A stretch of 20,723 nt of DNA from a virus. This document shows positions 1 to 7,089 of this stretch, in pieces; positions within the stretch are counted from its first letter, which is position 1, and each line of letters starts with the position of its first letter. A program made the translations under genes and the position numbers. The notes beneath the pieces are model-generated. The model was not told where the DNA came from. It saw only the letters and a list, made by a program, of their open reading frames with translations, and did not search any database. The DNA lies in IMG/VR virus record IMGVR_UViG_3300021092_002390, positions 1-20,723 of that record; one strand, written 5' to 3'.

Positions 1-553
1 TAAATCTACTGTCCATATTGGCTCCATTGCCATACTCCTCCAGTTCGAACATTATGGGATTGAGTCCTTGCCAATAGAATTCTTTTTCTGCACTCAACAT
101 GGTGCCTGCCTGCACTGGTTGATTGTGTATTAGGCTTTCGCCGTTCAATTTAAAATGAAAGTATTCTTGATTGATTCCAAATTTTTCATTGAAAGATTGC
201 AATGATTGTGCATCACACATTGATAAATTGTACACAAATTTACATGTCCACTGGTCTGCGTCTTTGTAAATCAATTCAATCTGTGCTGTGAGTGATATGT
301 GTTTGTCATCTTGCCAGCTTTGTTTATTTTGCAGTTTCAATGTGTTGATATTTTTTTGTAAAACAATTTCAGCATTTCTGCTTATGCTTTTTTTTTCAGC
401 AGTGTCCTTGCTTAATTCTATGGTATCAAACAGTAAGGCATTATTCCATTGCAGTGTCAATTGATCCTGTAGTGTGCCTTCAGCAACCAGTGCATTGGGT
501 GCATAAGAAGCACGCATCACTGGAAAATAATCAAACTGTAATGTTTTTTTCAT
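1..553 (-). CDS. Unknown protein, C-terminal end cut by the window edge
   Basis: An open frame begins with ATG at 553 and runs without a stop for 184 codons to the left edge, so only the N-terminal part is visible. It starts MKKTLQFDYFPVMRASY and is rich in Gln, Asn, Lys and aromatic residues. I see no signal peptide, membrane segment or catalytic motif and do not recognise the family. The start overlaps the stop of the upstream oxygenase gene by 4 bases (ATGA), so it belongs to the same minus-strand operon and is probably translated by coupling. No clear ribosome binding site precedes it. Its mixed soluble composition would fit a small virion-associated or substrate protein, but that is only a guess. 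Confidence 0.75.
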   Translation of the reverse strand, partial: MKKTLQFDYFPVMRASYAPNALVAEGTLQDQLTLQWNNALLFDTIELSKDTAEKKSISRNAEIVLQKNINTLKLQNKQSWQDDKHISLTAQIELIYKDADQWTCKFVYNLSMCDAQSLQSFNEKFGINQEYFHFKLNGESLIHNQPVQAGTMLSAEKEFYWQGLNPIMFELEEYGNGANMDSRF

Positions 554-1305
554 TGTTTTAATTTTGCTACTAGCTTTTTATTGAAAATACCTTCTATTCT
601 CATAGACCAACTGACTTTGTTGGTGTTTTCCAGTCCGCCATGCCAATCGTGATTGTTCCAGTAGAATGAGCTGCCGGGTTTCATGTGTATTTTTTCGTCT
701 CCGTTTTCCACATACAAAGATCTGTCGTTCATAGGGTCAAACCATATGAAATGCTCTTCTTGTTCATAGGGCTCCATATGTAAAAAACAATCTCTGTGTC
801 TGATAGTTTTTAGTCCAGAATTTTTCAACAACAGTATGATTGGCCCCAGTGGCTTGAATGGCAGTTTTTTAGCCCAATCCACCAGCGTGGGAAAATATTT
901 GGATGCCTCTGTCCATCTACAGTCATACATTGGTTTTTTATTTGCATCATAAGGCACACATGGAGCATTTATGCATCTGTCAAATTCTCTTATCACAAGA
1001 TAATTCAGTGCTTCATACACAGGATATTGATACATCAGCCAGTAATGAAAACCTACCATGTCGGTTTTTTCCAACTCTGCACCATACTGTTTTAATTTGG
1101 AATCTGTTTCTCTATCACGCCAATAATTATAGGCTCCTCTAATATCATCCACATATTCATCATGATTTTCTATGCCGTAGTTCAATCTAATATGTGCGTG
1201 AGCCTTGCCAATGCCATAGTGAATATCTTTGGTGATGTCTTTTAATTGTTGTATATTCACATACGGGTCCATACAGATGTATGGCTTACCATAAACACCT
1301 TTCAT
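550..1305 (-). CDS. 2-oxoglutarate/Fe(II) oxygenase, Asp/Asn beta-hydroxylase-like
   Basis: The predicted 251-residue protein carries the metal site of the cupin-fold 2OG oxygenases in its C-terminal third: HRD (HxD) at residues 170-172, a second His at 222 in DWHGG, and Arg236 in SMRIEG as the likely 2-oxoglutarate anchor. The spacing (about 50 residues from HxD to His, then 14 to Arg) suits the family. Known members hydroxylate protein side chains or small molecules; the substrate here is unknown. The first 120 residues match no domain I know. A longer frame begins at 1443, but the ATG at 1305 is preferred because a GGGGG ribosome-binding-like run lies just upstream and the preceding stop is one base away. 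It is one of three oxygenases in the same operon. Confidence 0.8.
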   Translation of the reverse strand: MKGVYGKPYICMDPYVNIQQLKDITKDIHYGIGKAHAHIRLNYGIENHDEYVDDIRGAYNYWRDRETDSKLKQYGAELEKTDMVGFHYWLMYQYPVYEALNYLVIREFDRCINAPCVPYDANKKPMYDCRWTEASKYFPTLVDWAKKLPFKPLGPIILLLKNSGLKTIRHRDCFLHMEPYEQEEHFIWFDPMNDRSLYVENGDEKIHMKPGSSFYWNNHDWHGGLENTNKVSWSMRIEGIFNKKLVAKLKQ

Positions 1306-1306
1306 G

Positions 1307-1855
1307 TTACCCCCACACGTTGAAAATATATTTGGGCACCAGTCCTGCATTGGATCCTGCATGCCATGCAGTGCGTCGGGGCCATTTCCAAGTGCTGCCT
1401 GTTTCTTGATTGTACAAACAATCATCCTCCACAATGAGCACATGTCCTGGTGCTGGTGGACTAATATGACAATGAAATCTTACTATTTCTTTTTTGTGTT
1501 CCAAAGTTTTTTCATCATCGGTGATATCCCAATGCCAAGGTGCCACATCACCTGGTTTTACTCTGCTGATCCAAGCATTGATATAACTTTTCATACCCAC
1601 CCATGCACAAAACTTTTCCACTATCTTTTTGTCAAAATTTGTGTTTGGTAAGTACATGTCCCAACTGGCATTGCCTCCTTCATGTTTCATTTTGTATCCA
1701 GCTTCTCGCAAGGGTTTGGCTACTTCTTCTACCCCTGGCACAAGATGCCCCACATCATGTCTTGGTCCAATGTAAGCACCCTGTTGATTTTCAATGTCTC
1801 TTATCACATTGCTCCAATCTATTATGTTTTTGCAGTTGCCCACATACTCAAGCAT
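1307..1855 (-). CDS. 2-oxoglutarate/Fe(II) oxygenase, Asp/Asn beta-hydroxylase-like (second of three)
   Basis: The 182-residue protein has HWD (HxD) at 108-110 in PWHWD and a distal His165 in AWHAGSN, which together form the expected iron-binding facial triad. At the place where the family usually has an Arg that binds the 2-oxoglutarate carboxylate, the sequence reads VPKYIFNVWG, so Lys175 may take that role or the co-substrate site may differ. The protein ends almost directly after this strand. The ATG at 1855 has AGGAG about nine bases upstream and overlaps the preceding gene by 8 bases (ATGCTTGA). Its sequence differs clearly from the oxygenases on either side, suggesting a different substrate rather than a recent duplicate. 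Confidence 0.78.
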   Translation of the reverse strand: MLEYVGNCKNIIDWSNVIRDIENQQGAYIGPRHDVGHLVPGVEEVAKPLREAGYKMKHEGGNASWDMYLPNTNFDKKIVEKFCAWVGMKSYINAWISRVKPGDVAPWHWDITDDEKTLEHKKEIVRFHCHISPPAPGHVLIVEDDCLYNQETGSTWKWPRRTAWHAGSNAGLVPKYIFNVWG

Positions 1856-2480
1856 TTAAAAAATCTCCTGGCCATTCACCAATATTCATGTGTATAGTGT
1901 TGTCATATATTTTCCATATGTCATACGTGTCTCCTTGCAACGCTGTCTTGGATCTTGGATGTGTGTGATCAATCACAACACTTTCATACACAGATTTGTG
2001 AACATATCTGTCTTGTTCGGACGCAGTGGCATACCAATCCATACAATGCATGCAGTTTTTGTTGTCCAAATAGAATGTGTGTGGATAAATGTTAATTTTT
2101 CTTAGATTTTTATCGCAAATATCTTTAAGCACATTTTTTATTTGCTGTTGCCAGTTGGGAATTTCTTCTATCGCGCCTGTATGTATCATTTCGCTGACAC
2201 TGCGATCATACCATTTAAAATCTATCAGTCTATTTTTTCTATCAATATCAATAATTTCTGGTGCATAACTTGTGCCACTCACCTTTACTATGTTGTTCAC
2301 TTCGTCTTCAAAAAATCTTTGCCTTTCGCTGTCAGAGAGATTAGATGCAGCATATTGATTGGGATTGAAATTCATGCGGAAAATAGTTTTAGCAGGATTA
2401 ATTAATGGTTCATAAATTAGATTGGCCACCATACGCATACCATTTTGCCATTTGTAAAAATTACTCCAGTATTCAATCAT
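1848..2480 (-). CDS. Unknown protein with faint protein-kinase-like architecture
   Basis: This 210-residue protein is not recognised with confidence. Its order of features resembles a minimal kinase or aminoglycoside-phosphotransferase fold: a basic strand KTIFRMNFN at 31-39, an acidic helix FFEDEVNNI at 56-64, a hinge-like strand RLIDFKWYDRS at 84-93, then NIYPHTFYLDN at 130-140 followed by CMDWY at 146-150. The last two could stand for a catalytic loop and a DFG-like metal-binding loop. The canonical HxD catalytic Asp is not evident, so it may be a divergent kinase, a pseudokinase, or something else. A GAGGAT ribosome binding site precedes the ATG at 2480. It overlaps both neighbours by 8 bases and sits between two 2OG oxygenases. 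Confidence 0.7.
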   Translation of the reverse strand: MIEYWSNFYKWQNGMRMVANLIYEPLINPAKTIFRMNFNPNQYAASNLSDSERQRFFEDEVNNIVKVSGTSYAPEIIDIDRKNRLIDFKWYDRSVSEMIHTGAIEEIPNWQQQIKNVLKDICDKNLRKINIYPHTFYLDNKNCMHCMDWYATASEQDRYVHKSVYESVVIDHTHPRSKTALQGDTYDIWKIYDNTIHMNIGEWPGDFLNA

Positions 2481-3168
2481 GATCTATCCTCACTTTAAAT
2501 CCGCAATTTTCGGAAATGTTATTTAATTCTGTCAAATATTCTTGTTCTAAATCCAGATGTATTTCTTCATCTGTGATAGCTTTAAAATTATTAATAATTT
2601 TTGCCTTATTTGCTTTGTTTAACCAGATAGAAAAAGTTTGATCAAAAAGATATCTCAAATTGTAAGGGCTATCAATGGCTCTAATTTTTATCTGGATTGG
2701 ATTTTTTAATTGACTTTTATTGAGCAAACGTCTTACTACCAATTGGATTCTGTCTAAATAACCAAAATTTACAGCAGTGTGTATGCGTGATGTGTCCATG
2801 AGATAGCAACAGTTGTCCACCAATGTAGGATACATTTTGCCATGGGCTAGATCTATCAAATAACTGTGTTCACCCTGCAAATTGACATGATATCTGTCAT
2901 CTATGTCTGCATGTGCTGTGTAATTGCAGCCAGGTTTGATCATCACCAGTCTTGCTTGACCCACAGGACCCAATTGTTCAAAAAAGGAAATTAAATTGGC
3001 ATGTTGAAATGCCGGTTTTAGATGCCAAGGATCATAAAACCAATTTCCACTGGGTGAATTGATTTCGATTTTTTGCATTAAGTCCTCAGGATCTTCATCA
3101 AATTTGCAGTTTGTGATAGCTTTTAAGATATCAGCTGATGAAAATTTAATATCTATTTTTTGCAGCAT
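2473..3168 (-). CDS. 2-oxoglutarate/Fe(II) oxygenase, Asp/Asn beta-hydroxylase-like (third of three)
   Basis: The 231-residue protein contains HAD (HxD) at residues 86-88 in YTAHADIDD, a distal His130 in RIHTAVNFG, and Arg140 and Arg146 downstream, one of which would anchor 2-oxoglutarate. The core occupies roughly residues 70-150; the C-terminal 80 residues are charged and unassigned. A longer frame starts at 3252, but it would cross the divergent promoter region, and its extra residues do not look like part of the fold, so ATG 3168 is chosen. No clear ribosome binding site is visible. This is the first gene of the leftward operon and is divergent from the QueC-like gene at 3230. Confidence 0.75.
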   Translation of the reverse strand: MLQKIDIKFSSADILKAITNCKFDEDPEDLMQKIEINSPSGNWFYDPWHLKPAFQHANLISFFEQLGPVGQARLVMIKPGCNYTAHADIDDRYHVNLQGEHSYLIDLAHGKMYPTLVDNCCYLMDTSRIHTAVNFGYLDRIQLVVRRLLNKSQLKNPIQIKIRAIDSPYNLRYLFDQTFSIWLNKANKAKIINNFKAITDEEIHLDLEQEYLTELNNISENCGFKVRIDHD

Positions 3169-3208
3169 AATAGTAATTATCGCAAAAAAAATGTGGTTAT
3201 GAAAATCC

Positions 3209-3216
3209 GATAAATA
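3209..3216 (+). promoter_or_regulatory. T4-like late-promoter octamer upstream of the plus-strand cassette
   Basis: The octamer GATAAATA lies 13 bases before the ATG at 3230. It differs at one base from the T4 late consensus TATAAATA and fits the NATAAATA form described for T4-like cyanophages. The same octamer precedes the tail gene starting at 19455 on the other strand. If it works as a late -10 element, the leader would be only about 7 bases long, and no Shine-Dalgarno sequence is visible. Confidence 0.55.
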
Positions 3217-3229
3217 CCTTGTCCATAAT

Positions 3230-4045
3230 ATGCCTAAATTTGAATTGATCAAAAAAATTTATCGTACAAGTGTGTTCAGCAAAATTTTGCATGAGCAGGA
3301 CGGAGTAATACTTCCTTTTCAACTCAATTGGAAAAAAATTGGTATCAGCGTGAGCGGAGGAGCCGACAGTGCTCTAATGTCCTATCTCCTGTGCAATATC
3401 ATTACTGAAAATAGATGCGAAACTGCAGTGCATATCATCACCAATGTGAGATGCTGGAAAACTCGACCTTGGCAGCAACAAAACAGCATAGATGTATATA
3501 ATTGGTTGCTGAAAAAATTCAAACACATACAGTTTTATCGTCATGAAAATTTTATAGCTCCTGACTTGGAGTGGGGTTCCAAAGGACCCAATATCGTGGA
3601 TGAATATGGAAAATTAAAAAGCGGCAATCAAATTGAACTGCGAGCACACGCAGAATATGTGGCTCACACGCAGCAATTAGATGCTTGGTATTGCGGGGTT
3701 ACTAAAAACCCTGATAAAGAATTTGATGGAAGACTGGTGGATCGAGATGTTGTCATAGACGCAGACTTAGATATTACACTGGATCGTCTGATCAAAGCAC
3801 ACATGGGCGGCTATGCTTGTCACCCATTCACATATGTGCAGAAGGACTGGATAGTTGCCCAATATAAAAAATTAGGCATTATGGACCTATTCGATCTTAC
3901 TCGCAGTTGTGAAGGTGACAAAGAAACTCATCCCAAAGTCTTTGGTGACTTGGATTACAGGACCTACAAGCCTGGGCTGCCCGTGCCAGTGTGTGGAGAA
4001 TGTTTTTGGTGTAAAGAAAGAAATTGGGGGTTAAACAATGCGTGA
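3230..4045 (+). CDS. QueC-like PP-loop ATPase with four-cysteine zinc site
   Basis: The 271-residue protein has the PP-loop SGGADS at residues 42-47, preceded by a hydrophobic strand (IGISV), as in N-type ATP pyrophosphatases that adenylate a carbonyl or carboxylate. Near the C-terminus, Cys227 and the CGECFWC cluster (Cys255, Cys258, Cys261) reproduce the C...CxxCxxC zinc site of QueC, the 7-cyano-7-deazaguanine synthase. Length is a little above usual QueC. No other deazaguanine genes (queD, queE, folE, tgt) are in the window, so it may have been recruited to adenylate another substrate, as in QueC relatives of defence systems (QatC, type IV CBASS Cap9). It leads a plus-strand cassette and overlaps the next radical SAM gene by 8 bases. 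Its CpG content is higher than that of most neighbours. Confidence 0.8.
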   Translation: MPKFELIKKIYRTSVFSKILHEQDGVILPFQLNWKKIGISVSGGADSALMSYLLCNIITENRCETAVHIITNVRCWKTRPWQQQNSIDVYNWLLKKFKHIQFYRHENFIAPDLEWGSKGPNIVDEYGKLKSGNQIELRAHAEYVAHTQQLDAWYCGVTKNPDKEFDGRLVDRDVVIDADLDITLDRLIKAHMGGYACHPFTYVQKDWIVAQYKKLGIMDLFDLTRSCEGDKETHPKVFGDLDYRTYKPGLPVPVCGECFWCKERNWGLNNA

Positions 4046-5456
4046 TCACAGTGAATATTGGATGAATGAGGAAGATTCACAACTGGGCAAATGGCAGAGA
4101 GAAATAGAATCTGTCACAGGCACATCTACCTACTGTATATTGCCTTGGATACACTTTGCCACCAGACCCAATGGTGACATGCGACTGTGTTGTTCAGCCA
4201 ATGCCAGTGGTGCCGGATCAGATCACACAGTGGGTATTATTAAACGAGAAGATGGCAAGCCTGCCAATTTTGGAGTGGACACTCCTATGAGTGCTTGGAA
4301 TAATGACTACATGAAAAGTGTGAGAACCACCATGTTAAAAGGTCAAATACCTGCCAGTTGCACCAAGTGTTTTGCTGAAGAAAGTGTGGGAGTGGTCAGC
4401 AAAAGGATTTGGGAGACTGGCACTTGGCACCGTGATGGGGTTGATGTGCCTGAATTGATACGACAGACTAAAGCAGATGGCACAGTGCCTGAAAAATTGT
4501 TGTATCTGGACCTGCGTTTAGGTCACACCTGCAATATCAAATGTGTGATGTGTTCACCACATGACAGCAGCAAGTGGGTACAAGATTGGCAACAACTGAT
4601 GCCACAACTGCAGAATAAAGAAGTTAAAGATCAAATTCAGTGGGATAGAAAGGAATTCAATAATTTTTGGCATGAAAAAGATACCTTCTGGCAAGAAATG
4701 TACAAACAAATACCCAATCTGAAACAAGTGTATTTTGCCGGTGGTGAACCTCTTATGATCAAAGAACATAAAACATTCATAGAAGAAATTGTTCGTCAAG
4801 GATATCAGGATACTATATTGTTGCGTTACAATTCTAATGGCATACTGGTGGATGAAGATTTAATCAAATTATGGAGTAAATTTAAAAAAGTAAAATTTGC
4901 TGTGAGCATGGATGCCACTCATCAGCGTGATGAATACATACGTTTTCCCACTCAATGGAGTACTGTGGAAAAGAATTTACATATGTTGGACAATACTCCT
5001 GACAACATTCAAGTGAGTTTGGCCACTGCCATACAAATTTTTAATATCAAACATCTTCCAGATTTTATGAAATGGAAAATTAAGAGTGGTTTTAAAAAAT
5101 TAAACGTAGGCACTGTGCCTGGCGGAGTACAAATGGGTGGTGGATTAGTCAACATGCATTTATTGTACATACCAACTTTTTTAAGCATACAAATATTGCC
5201 ACAAGAAGACAAAAAACAAATAAGAGCACTGTTTATGGATTTTAAAGATTGGTTGTGGCACAATTATAGACAGGACGATGATTTTTGGAAAATAAATCCT
5301 TATGGTTGGAGACGTTGGGAGGCAGTGTTGGATCATATGGACTCACAGGATCATTCTAGATTGTTGCCTGGTTTCAAAGATTACGTGAATAAATTAGATG
5401 CTATTAGAGGAATTTCTGCAGTGCATACCTTTCCTGAACTGGCACATTTGTTATGA
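4038..5456 (+). CDS. Radical SAM enzyme with N-terminal twitch/SPASM-like cysteine domain
   Basis: The 472-residue protein has two parts. Residues 33-111 form a cysteine-rich auxiliary-cluster-like region (CILPWIHF from Cys33, CC at 51-52, CTKC at 108-111) preceding the core. The radical SAM core then shows CNIKCVMC (Cys165, Cys169, Cys172), which binds the S-adenosylmethionine-cleaving 4Fe-4S cluster, and AGGEP at 234-238. An N-terminal placement of the auxiliary cysteines is characteristic of a radical SAM group seen in marine phages and often labelled twitch-domain proteins; their substrates are unknown. A GGGGG run upstream of ATG 4038 may serve as ribosome binding site. The gene overlaps its neighbours by 8 and 4 bases, which argues for coordinated translation with the QueC-like protein and the next radical SAM enzyme. 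Confidence 0.9.
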   Translation: MRDHSEYWMNEEDSQLGKWQREIESVTGTSTYCILPWIHFATRPNGDMRLCCSANASGAGSDHTVGIIKREDGKPANFGVDTPMSAWNNDYMKSVRTTMLKGQIPASCTKCFAEESVGVVSKRIWETGTWHRDGVDVPELIRQTKADGTVPEKLLYLDLRLGHTCNIKCVMCSPHDSSKWVQDWQQLMPQLQNKEVKDQIQWDRKEFNNFWHEKDTFWQEMYKQIPNLKQVYFAGGEPLMIKEHKTFIEEIVRQGYQDTILLRYNSNGILVDEDLIKLWSKFKKVKFAVSMDATHQRDEYIRFPTQWSTVEKNLHMLDNTPDNIQVSLATAIQIFNIKHLPDFMKWKIKSGFKKLNVGTVPGGVQMGGGLVNMHLLYIPTFLSIQILPQEDKKQIRALFMDFKDWLWHNYRQDDDFWKINPYGWRRWEAVLDHMDSQDHSRLLPGFKDYVNKLDAIRGISAVHTFPELAHLL

Positions 5457-6412
5457 TAACTCAAGTTTACAATCCGCAACGTAAAGACGTCTTACGTTTG
5501 GAATTTATGATAGGTAATACCTGCAATTATAAGTGTTGGTATTGTTTTGAAGGATCACATGAAGGCACGCACAGGTGGACTAATGACTTGGATCAACTGG
5601 TGATAAATTTTGTTCATTTGTTTGATAGATACAGAGCGATAGGCAAACGCAAACTAGAACTGCACATAGTGGGAGGAGAACCCACTTTGTGGCCTCAGTT
5701 GGGAGAATTCATAGAAAAAATACGCAAACAAATTCCGTCACATATTTCTATCAGCAGCAACGGCAGTAGAACACTGAGATGGTGGGAACAATATGCACAT
5801 GTGTTTGATAAAATTTTATTGAGTTGTCATCATCAACAAGTGCAAGTGCAAGATTTTATCAAAGTGGCTGACATGTGCCATAAAAAAGGACGCAGTCCCA
5901 CTGTGATGATGTTGATGGACCCTACTGCTTGGCAAAAATGTTTAGATTTAATTGAAACTTTAAAAACCAGTCGTTACAAATGGTTTATAGTGGCCATGGA
6001 GGTCATGCATAAGACTATCAAATTCACTGACGAACAAAAAAAATTTGTTGCTGACCCAATTAAACGTATGCCTAATCTTTGGACAATCTTTCGTCAATCT
6101 AAACACATGAAAGGTTCGCCCAAAGTTAAATTTGAAGATGGCTCCATTAAATCTGTGAATAGAAACTGGATTGTGCTGAACAAACAGAACAATTTTTATG
6201 GCTGGATGTGCAACATTGGAGTGGATAGCATGATGATAGATCCTGCTGGCGTGATCACAGCAGCTTGTAGAACAAAATTATTTGAACAGTACAACATATA
6301 TGATACTGATTTCACAAAAAAATTCAATCCTAATATTAAGCCAAAAATTTGTGACAAAAAAAATTCCTGCATGTGCCAACCTGAAAGTTTGTTAGACAAA
6401 TATAGAATTTAA
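5453..6412 (+). CDS. Radical SAM enzyme with C-terminal auxiliary-cluster motif
   Basis: The 319-residue protein begins almost directly with the radical SAM core: GNTCNYKCWYC (Cys24, Cys28, Cys31) and VGGEP at 73-77. The C-terminus holds five cysteines in a SPASM-like arrangement: Cys253 in GWMC, Cys272 in AACR, then Cys300 and CMC (Cys306, Cys308). Three minus-strand proteins in this window (starts 8033, 8935, 12773) share this plan, defining a local family of four. Such auxiliary clusters in characterised enzymes bind extra 4Fe-4S clusters and often go with peptide or protein substrates. The ATG at 5453 overlaps the previous stop as ATGA, with no obvious ribosome binding site. The stop codon overlaps that of the convergent SGNH gene. 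Confidence 0.9.
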   Translation: MITQVYNPQRKDVLRLEFMIGNTCNYKCWYCFEGSHEGTHRWTNDLDQLVINFVHLFDRYRAIGKRKLELHIVGGEPTLWPQLGEFIEKIRKQIPSHISISSNGSRTLRWWEQYAHVFDKILLSCHHQQVQVQDFIKVADMCHKKGRSPTVMMLMDPTAWQKCLDLIETLKTSRYKWFIVAMEVMHKTIKFTDEQKKFVADPIKRMPNLWTIFRQSKHMKGSPKVKFEDGSIKSVNRNWIVLNKQNNFYGWMCNIGVDSMMIDPAGVITAACRTKLFEQYNIYDTDFTKKFNPNIKPKICDKKNSCMCQPESLLDKYRI

Positions 6413-7089
6413 TCTTTAAAGGCGTTCAGAGCTAATTTCAACACCCAGCGATCACCTTCTGGACCCATATGATTGGTGATAAAAAGGGATGGTATATGTT
6501 TGAAAAATGTTTTATCCAGCAACTGACGAAATTTATCAGTATTACAACTGATGTAATACAATGTAGTATCCACTTGAGTGCCATGAGTCCATTGGTATAA
6601 TATTTTTATGTCTTTCAGTTCTGCTTTGTGCCATTCTTCTATCTGTGGTTGTCCAAAACTGTAAAAATGAATTATCTTTCCTTTCACATTTTTTAAAAAT
6701 TCATTATCCAGCCAATAGGCCACTGCTTGGAACTCCAAATCTTCTTTTTCATAATCTTGTAGATGCTCAATATACATCTGTGCAGCTTTATGTCTGCCGT
6801 TATTCTCATTAAAAGATGAGCCGTGATTGAAATCACCCTTAGGATGATATATCCTATGTGTTTCGGTCCAGCAGAATACTGTGTAATCTAAATTTTTGTA
6901 TCTATCGAAGTTTTTTGTGTAGTCTATCACTGTGGTCCAATAGCTGGAACCCCCCACTCCTGTGTGCACAATTTTACTGTCGAGATGATCTGCCAGTTGT
7001 CCCATCCAATTGTGTTTTTCGGCCCTGGCACAAAAACTGTCTCCAAAAAATCCTATCTGCTTTTGGGCACTTGCACGTCCGCGATACAT
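6409..7089 (-). CDS. SGNH/GDSL-hydrolase-like protein
   Basis: The 226-residue protein matches the block pattern of SGNH hydrolases: IGFFGDSFC (Gly16-Asp17-Ser18, the nucleophile block), GVGGSSYW at 44-51 (oxyanion Gly block), VFCWTETHR around 71-79 in the place of block III, and NHMGPEGDRW at 206-215 in the place of the catalytic-His block. The Asp of the usual DxxH is not evident, and the block III Asn appears to be replaced, so activity is uncertain. Family members are esterases, often removing or transferring acetyl groups on sugars, which would fit the glycosyltransferase-like genes upstream. ATG 7089 is chosen over 7110 because AGGAGAG stands at the right distance before it. It overlaps the preceding radical SAM gene by 37 bases. 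Confidence 0.75.
   Translation of the reverse strand: MYRGRASAQKQIGFFGDSFCARAEKHNWMGQLADHLDSKIVHTGVGGSSYWTTVIDYTKNFDRYKNLDYTVFCWTETHRIYHPKGDFNHGSSFNENNGRHKAAQMYIEHLQDYEKEDLEFQAVAYWLDNEFLKNVKGKIIHFYSFGQPQIEEWHKAELKDIKILYQWTHGTQVDTTLYYISCNTDKFRQLLDKTFFKHIPSLFITNHMGPEGDRWVLKLALNAFKD

Noticed and set aside
1306-1443. N-terminal extension of the first oxygenase to a start at 1443
   Set aside because: It would overlap the conserved C-terminal His motif of the preceding oxygenase for 137 bases; ATG 1305 with a nearby GGGGG run is a better start.
3176-3204. Sigma70-like promoter for the leftward oxygenase operon (GATAAT with a TTTCAT -35)
   Set aside because: The -10 is a fair match, but the -35 matches only about three of six bases, and AT-rich DNA gives such pairs often.
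3230-6412. Plus cassette as a complete deazaguanine (preQ0) pathway with QueE among the radical SAM enzymes
   Set aside because: The radical SAM proteins have standard CxxxCxxC plus auxiliary cysteines, unlike the compact QueE, and no QueD- or FolE-like protein is present in the window.
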